Source of the DNA: Candidozyma auris
Taxonomy: Eukaryota > Ascomycota > Pichiomycetes > Serinales > Metschnikowiaceae
DNA length: 64,000 nt
NCBI RefSeq assembly: GCF_003013715.1
Contig: NC_072814.1
Coordinates: 2,108,001 to 2,172,000, forward strand
Direction: 5' to 3'
Part shown: positions 35,522 to 44,519 of the stretch, piece by piece
How positions within the stretch are numbered: position 1 is the first letter of the stretch
Layout of the letters: each line of letters begins with the position of its first letter
Translations under genes and position numbers: made by a program
Notes under the pieces: model-generated
The model's input: only the letters and a program-made list of their open reading frames with translations
The model's database searches: none
Told to the model about the DNA's origin: nothing

Positions 35522-37231
35522 TCAAAGTTTCGACTCCTTAACAAACTCAGGTGTGGCAAGAGGTTCATAAATTCGATTGAAAAGCTTGTCTTCCGGAAAT
35601 GGCCTATCCAAAGCAGACGTATCAATGAACGTCTCGTTGAGCTCGTCTACAGAGCGCGCCCCGAGTAATCTCATATTCATGACCATCTCATCTTTGAGGA
35701 TTTGGATCGCTTTGGACACGCCATGATCCCCATAAGTTGACATCGCGTACAAGAATGGCCTTCCAATTCCAACTCCTGTGGCACCAAGAGCGATAGCTTT
35801 AATGACGTCACTTCCTCTCCTTACGCCTCCATCTATGAAAACCTCCATTTTTTTGTCCATTTTCCTCATTCTTAAGGTAGACTGAAGTTCAGCAAGGACT
35901 TCGATAGGGGGTTTGACCAGATCCAACTGTCGTCCGCCATGGTTAGAGATAACGATACCGTCAAGACCATATTTCAATGCCAAGATTCCATCTTCCACCC
36001 TTTGAACCCCTTTCAACAATATAGGCATCTTCGTAATTGACCGAAACCATGCAATATCATTCCAGTTTAAAGAAGTATCGATGAATGAGGATATCGCACG
36101 AGCAGCGCCTTGGGATCGATCGGCATCTTCATCGTCGCCTTGTACATGACTCAAGTCTTGAATGTTTTTCGATCGCATATCCTTCTCCCGCCTCCCTAAC
36201 TGAGGCGCATCCACTGTTATGAACAAGCCTTTGACCCCCCTCAACTCTGCATGTTGAACGAGTTTTTTCGTAACATCTCGGTCCGAGTTCACATAAAGCT
36301 GAAACCATTGCGACTGCTTCGGAGTAGCTTCATCTACTATTTCATCAAAGGAACAGGAAGCCAAGGTAGGTATCATCTGTATCACACCGTGCTGTGAAGC
36401 TGCACGGGTGAGGACTTTTTCTCCATCAGGATGACCAAGTTTTCCTAATGCAGTGGCTGTGATGTAAAATGGTACCGATGTTTCACAGCCGAGCATCTTA
36501 GTCAGAAGGTTGATGTTTGTTACATCCACTAGAATCTTGGGCTTGAAAAGTATCCGTTGGTAAGCCAAATGATTGTTTCTCAATGCAATCTCATCATCCG
36601 AGCCCGACGAATAATATGCCCACGCTGTGAGTTCCATAGTATTTCTCGCAACATGTTCAAAGTCATGAAGGTTATACATTTGTCCTAGTTGAGGCTTTCT
36701 CTCTTCCATGATCCTTCTGTTCTTCTCATGTTCAGAAAGTGGCTCATCATCTTCATCGAGATCATCAAGTGGAGTAGCGATATTTGAGGCTTGTGACGAT
36801 CTGTAAGCGGTATCCAAAGTCTCGCCATCTTCAAAGATGGTAGGCTCTTTCCCGATTTGCTCGTCGTATTCAACATCGAATTCGTCAACCATATTACTGT
36901 TTCGTTCTTTTGTGATGATCTCAGAGCTAGACCCATCTCTTGCATTGCTTTTAGCCATCTGCGTCCTCTCCTTTTTCGTGATTGTAGTCTTCTTACTTGT
37001 GGGATCAACCTCTCCGAGATGAAATTCCCCCGGAAGATACTTGGTAAGAGTATCGCTAGGGTGAACCGGATCAAAAGCCTTTGTAGCATCTCTTCCTGCG
37101 TACTTCAAGATAATTGCAGAACCTCCCGGATGATCGTTTAGAAAATGTGTCACATCGTATACCTTGCCGTGAATAATAACCCAGCAATTGTCTTTTGTTT
37201 TATGTTTCGAGACCTCTTCGTAGCTCAACAT
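35522..37231 (-). CDS. CYB2: Flavocytochrome b2-type L-lactate dehydrogenase without presequence
   Basis: 569 aa from the ATG at 37231 (MLSYEEVSKHKTKDNCWV); the frame continues to an unused TTG. The N-terminal cytochrome b5 domain has heme ligands His34 (NDHPGG) and His57 (DPVHPSD). An acidic hinge of about 90 residues leads to the FMN-binding alpha-hydroxy-acid oxidase barrel. That barrel has AWAYYSSGSDDE, FQLYVN, FITVDAPQLGRRE, the active-site Lys in LLKGVQ, SNHGGRQLD (catalytic His and Arg) and FIDGGVRRGSD. Chemistry: L-lactate to pyruvate with electrons to cytochrome c. S. cerevisiae Cyb2 has an 80-residue bipartite presequence to the intermembrane space; here the b5 domain starts at once, so a cytosolic or other location is implied. 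Another 2-hydroxy acid could be the substrate. Confidence 0.87.
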   Translation of the reverse strand: MLSYEEVSKHKTKDNCWVIIHGKVYDVTHFLNDHPGGSAIILKYAGRDATKAFDPVHPSDTLTKYLPGEFHLGEVDPTSKKTTITKKERTQMAKSNARDGSSSEIITKERNSNMVDEFDVEYDEQIGKEPTIFEDGETLDTAYRSSQASNIATPLDDLDEDDEPLSEHEKNRRIMEERKPQLGQMYNLHDFEHVARNTMELTAWAYYSSGSDDEIALRNNHLAYQRILFKPKILVDVTNINLLTKMLGCETSVPFYITATALGKLGHPDGEKVLTRAASQHGVIQMIPTLASCSFDEIVDEATPKQSQWFQLYVNSDRDVTKKLVQHAELRGVKGLFITVDAPQLGRREKDMRSKNIQDLSHVQGDDEDADRSQGAARAISSFIDTSLNWNDIAWFRSITKMPILLKGVQRVEDGILALKYGLDGIVISNHGGRQLDLVKPPIEVLAELQSTLRMRKMDKKMEVFIDGGVRRGSDVIKAIALGATGVGIGRPFLYAMSTYGDHGVSKAIQILKDEMVMNMRLLGARSVDELNETFIDTSALDRPFPEDKLFNRIYEPLATPEFVKESKL

Positions 37232-38351
37232 CGTGAGTATATACTTCTTCAATTAATGACTTCTATTTTGACTTTAATAAGCTCTTATCTACCACTTGCA
37301 CGATTTATTCTTTCCTTGAATATAGTCGTGTTTGGATAAAAGAGGGAATCGGCTATTGAGAATTCTTATATAAACGAAAGTGAGCCATTTGGGAGAGCGG
37401 CGATAGTAACCTGCCCCTTCCAATATGTGGAGAAAAGCTAAATCCCATACAGGAATCGCATAATCTTGGATCTCCGGGTTGGGAAGGGTTCATTTCTCGA
37501 TATCAAATCAGGACGAAAATCTAACTTGTGGATCTTCTAGAGTAGTAAGTTCAACGATTTAACACACAAGATTTATTCATGAAGATAATGACCTTCAGCG
37601 ACATCGTGCTAAGCGCCTTAAACTAGCTTACTTTACATTTTTAAAGAGCAACTGGATGAGAATATCTACCAAAAGGCCATCGAGGTGCTCAATACAAGAC
37701 TTTCTGTTTTCACCTATCCCAACGGTGAAATGGTTTTGAACTCATATGAAAGAGATTGCTTTAATCTGAAGTTAGATCGTAAATTTCACCATCGCAGTGT
37801 ATGATATAATATGCTGTATTGAGGATGAATCATGCCGATGCAGCCTATTAGGTTAAATAGTGCCGAATTAAATTTTTCCTTTCATCGTGGTCAAATCTAT
37901 GACGATTGAAAGGACTCCTAAGAAGTGCAATGGAGTGCGTGATACATTATCAACGGTAATGCACGACCTCTGAGAATTTTTTGTCCCAGACAACGTAATT
38001 TGGGGCGAAATGGGGCATTATTTTGAACTTTAACTTCTTCATTTATCTTACCATCTAATAAAGACAAATTCAAACAATTTCAGCGGGTAGTTGATACAAA
38101 ACAAATCTCAGCACTATCAGTCTTTTTTTTAAGATTTGAGCTACCCGCTCATACCTGCAAGTGTTTCGCCTTCAGGATTACTGCCTGGCCGAGCTTTGTA
38201 CTTCTTGACGAGGCGAGAAGAATCAAGAGAGAACTAGAAAAAAGTAAGAATAAGACAAAGTTAGACTCGAGCTTGTTGAATCAAGGAGACAGTCTTTCAG
38301 GAAAATTAGAGGTTTTGAAGGTATTTCAGTTCTTATCACATTCGCATTGAA
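37232..38351. other. Shared divergent promoter CYB2 / HAA1-like
   Basis: 1.1 kb with no credible gene. Contains the hairpin listed next and scattered GGGAAGGG/GAGGGA-like G tracts of unknown meaning. Confidence 0.5.
38082..38149. repeat. Two-tier inverted repeat upstream of HAA1-like gene
   Basis: AGCGGGTAG (38082-38090) pairs with CTACCCGCT (38141-38149). Inside it CAAATCT (38102-38108) pairs with AGATTTG (38132-38138). It lies about 200 nt before the ATG at 38352, so it may fall in the 5' UTR or promoter. Confidence 0.6.
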
Positions 38352-39854
38352 ATGGTGCTTTTGAATGGTGTAAAGTATGCTTGCGAACGTTGCATCCGTG
38401 GACACCGCGTTAGTTCATGTACTCACACCGACAAGCCGTTGACGATGATAAAGCCTAAAGGAAGACCCGCCTCACAGTGTCTGCATTGCAGGGAGTCGAG
38501 AAAATTAAAGAATACACATTCGTCGTGTAGCTGTGGCAAGAAGGGGAAGTCACCAGGGCAACATTTAGCATCGTGTCTATGTCATAAGAACTCGCATTGT
38601 ACATGTCCTTTGAAGGAAAAAAAGGATACGAGAGCTCGTTCGAGGGTACATGATTCTAGTCAATCCGTTGACTTCACAAAACGGGAAGATTTGAACGATT
38701 CTACGCATCGAATCAAAGAAGATAAGGATTTATTAATAGAAGATGTCTTGATACCCTTTGAGACAGATCGAGGTTTACTCGATTTCTTCCAAGATAGTAA
38801 CAAGATGCCGTCAACGGAATCGCAAGTGAATGAGGTCAACGCCTCATCGCAATCCATTGCACCTGAAGAGAAGCACTCTTCTGACGCCTTCGAGCAATTA
38901 CCAAATCCTCCTTCTGATGCAGATCTTGATCTAATGGAAAACATGTTTCCTTTATTTCCTTTGGTTGGGGCAAATTCCTTTGATAATAGCAAGTCTCTAC
39001 CCTTGCTGCCCATGCCGACAGTCAACAACGATTTTCTATCGAATTCGCAAGAGCATTCGGGCTCAAATAATTCAGCGAGCTTGCAGACCGATTCACGAGT
39101 TGAATATCAAGACTTACGCTCGCATACAATCGGAAGAACTGAGGCAAGTCAACACGCCTCCACACTGGGTGCAAATCACTTCTCTCAAATGCCTCATATT
39201 TCGACTCATAATCCTCTGCCGTTGAGGGCTTCAATGCCTGTTGTCAGCAGTCAGAATGTTGCTTCAGCGAGGCCAAAGCGTCCCGAAAGCGTGTTGTCCC
39301 TTGCATCGACTTCATCGAACACTAGCAAGCAAAATCTTTTGGATGGTAGCGGACAGCCCCCTCAAGGCATTTCAAAACTGTCCAGTACTGCTGCTTTTCC
39401 CCCATACCATCATGTCGAAGTTGGATCTGCCGATGAACTAAGCAAAAGCTATTATGATACGTCAAATATTTTTAGCGATGGTCATCTGCTTTCTTTCGCC
39501 AGTGATCAGGAAGATTTACACACCGTCGGTAGAACATTTAGCATGGGAGCTACTCCGCAATCATCGTTGCCGTCACGACAGCCACTGCAGCTGAGGCGGA
39601 AAACATCCTTGTCCCGTTCTCACTCCCAGTTACATCACAATCATGGCCTACTGAATTGGGACCGTACACTCATGCCATTGAAAACTGTTACTGCAAGGGA
39701 GGACTTAGTCTCTCAGGAGCAATCAGTAGAAAAAGTCTCAGAAAGCATGATGCTAAATGACCCATTGATGAACGAAATTTGGTTATCATCGGCTGAAAAC
39801 GGCGGATTAACCACCGCGAGCAAAAATTTTGGGATCAAAGAAAAGCATCAGTAA
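38352..39854 (+). CDS. HAA1: Copper-fist transcription factor, Haa1/Cup2 type
   Basis: 500 aa. The first 39 residues form the copper fist: MVLLNGVKYACERCIRGHR, then SSCTHTDKPLTMIKPKGRP, with the GRP minor-groove hook. Further Cys/His clusters follow to about residue 92 (QC-x-HCRESR, CSCGKKGK, CLCHKNSHCTC). The rest is Ser/Asp-rich and probably an activation region. The VLLNGVKYACERCIRGHR and MIKPKGRP wording is closest to Haa1, the regulator of the acetic and lactic acid response, more than to Cup2/Ace1 (copper, metallothionein) or Mac1. Residue 44 is encoded by CTG; relatives have Gly, Ser, Asp or Asn there. Head-to-head with CYB2. Confidence 0.85.
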   Translation: MVLLNGVKYACERCIRGHRVSSCTHTDKPLTMIKPKGRPASQCLHCRESRKLKNTHSSCSCGKKGKSPGQHLASCLCHKNSHCTCPLKEKKDTRARSRVHDSSQSVDFTKREDLNDSTHRIKEDKDLLIEDVLIPFETDRGLLDFFQDSNKMPSTESQVNEVNASSQSIAPEEKHSSDAFEQLPNPPSDADLDLMENMFPLFPLVGANSFDNSKSLPLLPMPTVNNDFLSNSQEHSGSNNSASLQTDSRVEYQDLRSHTIGRTEASQHASTLGANHFSQMPHISTHNPLPLRASMPVVSSQNVASARPKRPESVLSLASTSSNTSKQNLLDGSGQPPQGISKLSSTAAFPPYHHVEVGSADELSKSYYDTSNIFSDGHLLSFASDQEDLHTVGRTFSMGATPQSSLPSRQPLQLRRKTSLSRSHSQLHHNHGLLNWDRTLMPLKTVTAREDLVSQEQSVEKVSESMMLNDPLMNEIWLSSAENGGLTTASKNFGIKEKHQ

Positions 39855-39934
39855 TTTCCCGCTTTAACTGGTATGTAAAGGTAGATTGATACCCAGAATT
39901 AAGTGAATGAACTCCACTGCTTGATATAAGTGTA

Positions 39935-41422
39935 TTATTCGAGACTTAAGTTGTTCATACGAGCCGTATTTGATTCTTTATCAAGTTTGTGCTGATTTTC
40001 CGCTCTTTTGTAAGATTTGTCATTACGAGAATTTGGCATAGAGTTGAGTTCGCTTGTTTCATGATCAAGAAGCTGAATCAACACTTCATCCTCAATATCG
40101 AGAATGTTTCGTTGTTGTGATTCCTCGATAGCAGACATTTTTAGAAGATACTGGAAGGTACCCAAGTCTATTGACATAAACTTGCGATGAACATTCAGGT
40201 CGCTTGTTTTATTCTTTTGGCCCTCAAGTTTAGCTCTAGCGACTGGATTATTGCATATCTTTTTCGAAAATACCTTTTTACCCACATTATCTGCGATCTT
40301 GTCATGGTCATTTTTATCTCCACTTTCTTCGTCAATTTCATCATTTATATCTTCATTTTTAAATTTACCAACCGTGCTATTCTCTTCTTTGCATTCTCTA
40401 TATCGATCACCTTGATCTCCATCCTCATCATCTTCATCATCTTCATCATCTTCATCATCTTCATCATCTTCATCATCTTCTTCATCAGAGACTTCGTAGG
40501 GAGAAAAAGCGACATAGTCCCAATTATCCCCATTTCGTACTTTAAGGACAATCACAGCAGAGCTAGTCGAATCAAGACGTAGTAATTTTCCACTAGCTGT
40601 CATGTACTGTCGCATCACGTCTTTCATAAATAGCTTAGTGTGTCTTGGTTCGCAATCTTCATGGTACAAACCGTCGTCAAAATTCTCCACTACGTTGAGA
40701 TAGTACTCGAAGTGGTCGCTATTTTCTTGCCTCCGAACTAGTTGAACACGACATCTTGCAAATTCCTCCTTCCATGTTAAAGCATTGATCAGGCTTGAAA
40801 TCCCTTCGACATACTTAGAGCGGCTTGAGTTATAGAAGACAGAGTAGTATCTGAAGTCAAACTCTGGCCCAATAAGCAGTATGTTTTCACGAAATGGCAG
40901 AATTTGTCTTGCGGACGACAAGAAATTCGAAGCTCTAAGCACGCTACTTACTGAGACACTTTTGAGAATTGAGTGTCCACTATTAAAACCGACAGAGGCG
41001 TGTGCTAATGTAATAAAAGGAACGGTTTCAGTAAGTGCAGCATCAAGCTTTTTTATCTCGTTTTCTATGATTGCGATAGACTCAGCCGTGGTTTTCGAAC
41101 TCATCGTATTCATCGCTGAATTCATCTGATCTGTGAATTCCTCAATTTGTTTCTCTAGATCTTCGATCAAATTCTTAGTAGTTTCCAAAACTGAATTTCC
41201 TGAGGCACATCTTAGCTTGATCAACGAGAGAAGAGGTACAACGCTGTTGATCTTGAGTTCCAACTTTGCTCTCGATCTGACAACAGCATGGTTTGCAGTG
41301 TCAGGAATCCTTTCCATGAACTTCGAGAGAGTTTTGACAGCGTACCCTGACGCCAATGTAATCCCAGACCGAATGGCAAATGTCATAGCCTGATTACTGG
41401 CTCTTGATAAGATCTCATCCAT
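39935..41422 (-). CDS. YRB30: Yrb30-type Ran-GTP binding protein
   Basis: 495 aa (S. cerevisiae 440). The N-terminal helical part begins MDEILSRASNQAMTFAIRSGITLASGYAVKTL, as in Yrb30. A middle domain follows with YYSVFYNSSRSKYVEG, WKEEFARCRVQLVRR, ENFDDGLYHEDCEPRH and TASGKLLRLDSTSSAVIVLKV. A pure Asp/Glu run (about residues 315-335) leads into a Lys/Asn-rich C-terminal extension longer than in S. cerevisiae. Yrb30 binds Ran-GTP and Prp20 and competes with Yrb1, affecting nuclear export. ATG at 41422. Divergent from RAD54 and convergent with HAA1 after 80 bases. Confidence 0.85.
   Translation of the reverse strand: MDEILSRASNQAMTFAIRSGITLASGYAVKTLSKFMERIPDTANHAVVRSRAKLELKINSVVPLLSLIKLRCASGNSVLETTKNLIEDLEKQIEEFTDQMNSAMNTMSSKTTAESIAIIENEIKKLDAALTETVPFITLAHASVGFNSGHSILKSVSVSSVLRASNFLSSARQILPFRENILLIGPEFDFRYYSVFYNSSRSKYVEGISSLINALTWKEEFARCRVQLVRRQENSDHFEYYLNVVENFDDGLYHEDCEPRHTKLFMKDVMRQYMTASGKLLRLDSTSSAVIVLKVRNGDNWDYVAFSPYEVSDEEDDEDDEDDEDDEDDEDDEDGDQGDRYRECKEENSTVGKFKNEDINDEIDEESGDKNDHDKIADNVGKKVFSKKICNNPVARAKLEGQKNKTSDLNVHRKFMSIDLGTFQYLLKMSAIEESQQRNILDIEDEVLIQLLDHETSELNSMPNSRNDKSYKRAENQHKLDKESNTARMNNLSLE
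40425..40485. repeat. 9-bp minisatellite inside YRB30
   Basis: About six tandem copies of the plus-strand unit TCATCATCT encode the (Asp-Glu-Asp)n run of Yrb30. The unit is a multiple of three, so length changes keep the frame. Confidence 0.85.
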
Positions 41423-41619
41423 TGTGATCTTGAAAATTTGTTTAGTGCCAGGAAGTAGGTGAGTTATGATTCTGCTTCAATCAGCACGTCTGGGGATTTT
41501 GATGTCCACGCGCGCGCTCATCGACCAGGCGTTAGAGACCAAAACACATAATCTGGGCGAATCGCGTTCTGAGTATCACCGAAGCTAATTACAGGGCGGA
41601 CTCAGCTAGCTAACCTACG

Positions 41620-44094
41620 ATGGTCTTGAGAAAACCGCTTAAGGACTTCACTACTCCATTGGGATCAGGAGCCGGTGTTCCTAAAGACAAAAGGCCATCG
41701 CCTGTCTCGGATGTCGAAATTCGATTACAACGAGAGTTTCGGATCCCATTTGCCGATCAAACGAACGTGGTGGGCAATACTAAGCACTCTGCGTTGAGAG
41801 TGCCTGTGCGTGCTGCTAGAAAAGGTATATCTTATCGAGAACTCGAACTGGAGGCGGACTTCCTGAGCCAAGCGGAGTACATAACTACCTCCTTGAAAAC
41901 CAAGAGAAAAGGTGCGCTCTTACCGAGGTCAATCCTTAATGGCAACAAACGCCATGAGATGGAGCTGAAACTTCGCAGGTCATTTGCGATTCCATTAGCG
42001 GATACTGTTGCTAGAGAAGCATTTAGCGGTGCTCCCCCACCCCCCTTAGGAACTAGACGGAAGATCGAGTTACCACCGCGCCCCTTACATGATCCGACTA
42101 GTGAATTCGCTATAGTACTATACGATCCGACTGTCGATGTGTTTCCCACAACTGAAGGCGCCACTAGGAACGCATCTGAAGAGACTACCACCAATATTGT
42201 GGAAAAGGACGATACCGTCAGGAAGCGAAGACGGGATAAAACCATAGCTGAGATTCTTGGCATCCAAAAAACCCCGAATATGCCAAAATCTCATATCAAA
42301 ACACCGGTTGTGATTGACCCCCGCCTTGGCCGAATTCTTCGTCCCCATCAAGTGGCTGGCGTGAAGTTTTTATATAGATGCACCTCTGGGCTCGTTGATC
42401 CAGTTGCTAAGGGTTGCATCATGGCAGACGAGATGGGCTTGGGAAAAACCCTTCAATGTCTCACTCTTATGTGGACTCTACTTAAGCAAAGTCCTGAGGG
42501 AAAAAGAACCATTGAAAAATGCATAATTGTTTGCCCCTCGTCTCTTGTCAGAAATTGGGCCAATGAGATTGTTAAATGGCTCGGAGAGGGCATTTTGACC
42601 CCCTTAGCTGTCGATGGCAAAAGTTTGAAGTCATCGGACCTTGGTATGGCTCTTCAACAATGGTCTGTGGCATCGGGGCGTAATATTGTGCGTCCAGTGT
42701 TGATTATATCATACGAGACTCTTCGGCGTAACGTGGATAAGCTCGCTGGAACCGAAGTCGGGCTTATTTTGGCGGACGAAGGCCATAGGCTCAAGAATGG
42801 CGATTCTCTCACATTTAATGCTCTAAACTCATTACGCTGTGACCGACGAGTCATTCTTAGTGGGACACCAATTCAAAATGACCTTTCGGAGTATTATTCG
42901 TTGCTCAATTTTGCGAACCCAGGATATTTGGGGAGTAGGGCTGACTTCAGAAAGAATTACGAAAATGCAATATTAAGGGGGCGTGACGCCGATGCCTCAG
43001 AAGCCGAGAGACAAAAAGGAGACTCTAAGTTGAACGAGTTATCAAAACTTGTCTCGAAATTCATAATCAGGAGGACAAATGACATTCTCTCCAAGTATTT
43101 ACCCGTGAAATATGAATATGTGGTTTTTGTTGGATTCTCCGAGCTACAAAGAGCACTTTATGAGCATTTTGTCAAAACTGAGGCAAATATGTCGCTCATC
43201 AGCTCTCAGCCTTTGAAAGCTATTGATCTACTAAAAAAATTGTGCACCCATCCGGATCTACTCCGGCTTCCTGGGGATATCAAAAATTGCGACTCTATTT
43301 TATCACAGTTCAAGAACGCAGAAGCAGCCCGCTCCAACATCATACAAACTTGGCTTAGTGCTAAGTTTTCTCTTTTGGAGCGCTTCATTCGTAAAATAAA
43401 AAGCGAAACAGATGATAAAATTGTCATCATATCAAACTACACTAAAACTCTCGACTTAATCGAAAGGTTATGCCGCAATGAAAGATATGGCTGTTTACGA
43501 CTAGATGGAACGATGAACATCAATAAAAGACAGAAGCTCGTGGACAGATTCAATGACCCCAGCGGGGCTGAATTTATCTTTTTGCTATCCTCAAAAGCAG
43601 GTGGTTGTGGTATTAACCTCATTGGCGCTAATAGGTTGATCTTGGTAGATCCAGATTGGAACCCTGCCGCAGATCAGCAAGCACTAGCTAGGGTTTGGAG
43701 AGATGGACAAAAGAAGGACTGCTACATATACAGACTCATTTGCACTGGCACCATAGAAGAGAAAATATTTCAACGGCAATCCATGAAGCAATCCCTATCC
43801 TCGTGTGTGGTTGATAAAATGGAAGACGTTGAACGAGTATTTAGTGGAGAAAATCTAAGACTTCTTTTTGAGTATCGACTGAACACAAAATGCGATACTC
43901 ACGAAAGCTACAATTGCAAGCGCTGCGACAGCCTTGGGGGTCAGACTGTGAAAGCTCCAGCAATGTTATACGGGGATCCCACAACCTGGAATCACTTGAA
44001 CCACGATGCCCTCGCCGAGAACGAGGATTTCCTTCTCAGGAATGAGGCCCTATTTTCCGATGTGACTTTCGCATTTCAATATATATCGCATTAA
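41620..44094 (+). CDS. RAD54: Rad54 Swi2/Snf2 DNA translocase
   Basis: 824 aa (S. cerevisiae 898). The N-terminal Rad51-interacting region has FRIPFADQT and RRSFAIPLAD repeats. After RPLHDPTSEFAIVLYDPTVD come the helicase motifs: ILRPHQVAGVKFLYRC, Walker A DEMGLGKT, Walker B LADEGHRLKN, SGTPIQNDLSEYYSLLNF, LRLDGTMNINKRQ, SSKAGGCGINLIGANR and DPDWNPAADQQALARVWRDGQKKD. The end FAFQYISH and zinc-like CDTHESYNCKRC are diagnostic of Rad54 rather than Rdh54. It drives Rad51-mediated strand exchange and remodels chromatin in recombination. The divergent promoter with YRB30 contains ACGCGCGCGC, resembling an MBF cell-cycle box. Confidence 0.96.
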   Translation: MVLRKPLKDFTTPLGSGAGVPKDKRPSPVSDVEIRLQREFRIPFADQTNVVGNTKHSALRVPVRAARKGISYRELELEADFLSQAEYITTSLKTKRKGALLPRSILNGNKRHEMELKLRRSFAIPLADTVAREAFSGAPPPPLGTRRKIELPPRPLHDPTSEFAIVLYDPTVDVFPTTEGATRNASEETTTNIVEKDDTVRKRRRDKTIAEILGIQKTPNMPKSHIKTPVVIDPRLGRILRPHQVAGVKFLYRCTSGLVDPVAKGCIMADEMGLGKTLQCLTLMWTLLKQSPEGKRTIEKCIIVCPSSLVRNWANEIVKWLGEGILTPLAVDGKSLKSSDLGMALQQWSVASGRNIVRPVLIISYETLRRNVDKLAGTEVGLILADEGHRLKNGDSLTFNALNSLRCDRRVILSGTPIQNDLSEYYSLLNFANPGYLGSRADFRKNYENAILRGRDADASEAERQKGDSKLNELSKLVSKFIIRRTNDILSKYLPVKYEYVVFVGFSELQRALYEHFVKTEANMSLISSQPLKAIDLLKKLCTHPDLLRLPGDIKNCDSILSQFKNAEAARSNIIQTWLSAKFSLLERFIRKIKSETDDKIVIISNYTKTLDLIERLCRNERYGCLRLDGTMNINKRQKLVDRFNDPSGAEFIFLLSSKAGGCGINLIGANRLILVDPDWNPAADQQALARVWRDGQKKDCYIYRLICTGTIEEKIFQRQSMKQSLSSCVVDKMEDVERVFSGENLRLLFEYRLNTKCDTHESYNCKRCDSLGGQTVKAPAMLYGDPTTWNHLNHDALAENEDFLLRNEALFSDVTFAFQYISH

Positions 44095-44519
44095 CAATAG
44101 TTGATACAAATCCTAAACTAATATAGCGTGCCAAATCGATGGTGGTGTTCATCAATGAAATATGTTCTCGAGCATGTGATGAGAGGGCGGCTGCCATTTT
44201 TGGCCTTTGAAGTTGATAGCAAGGACCCCGCATTCTACTGTATAGATTTCGTGCCTTTGGGCCTCCTCTGCGCTGCGGGCGAATCAGAGATCAGTTGAAA
44301 ACAAGCATTCAATTTGTTAGCTGATTTCGTTGTACTGGGAGCGGAGAAAAGTACTGTAATTAAGATAATCGAAGACAATTCGGACTTAATATCAGATATT
44401 TAATCTACTGTGTCACAATTCTCAATTCCTGATACCCTTCATTTGCGGTTTAATAGTTTCTTCGGCTTCGCTACGTCAGGATACACACTTCACTACATCG
44501 AGATACACACTTCACTAGC
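44095..44519. other. Intergenic, RAD54 to fumarate reductase gene
   Basis: Holds only the 16-bp direct repeat described next; no gene seen. Confidence 0.55.
44480..44517. repeat. 16-bp direct repeat abutting the FRD start codon
   Basis: GATACACACTTCACTA occurs at 44480-44495 and again at 44502-44517, period 22. The second copy ends two bases before the ATG at 44520, so the repeat forms the immediate 5' leader. Confidence 0.85.
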
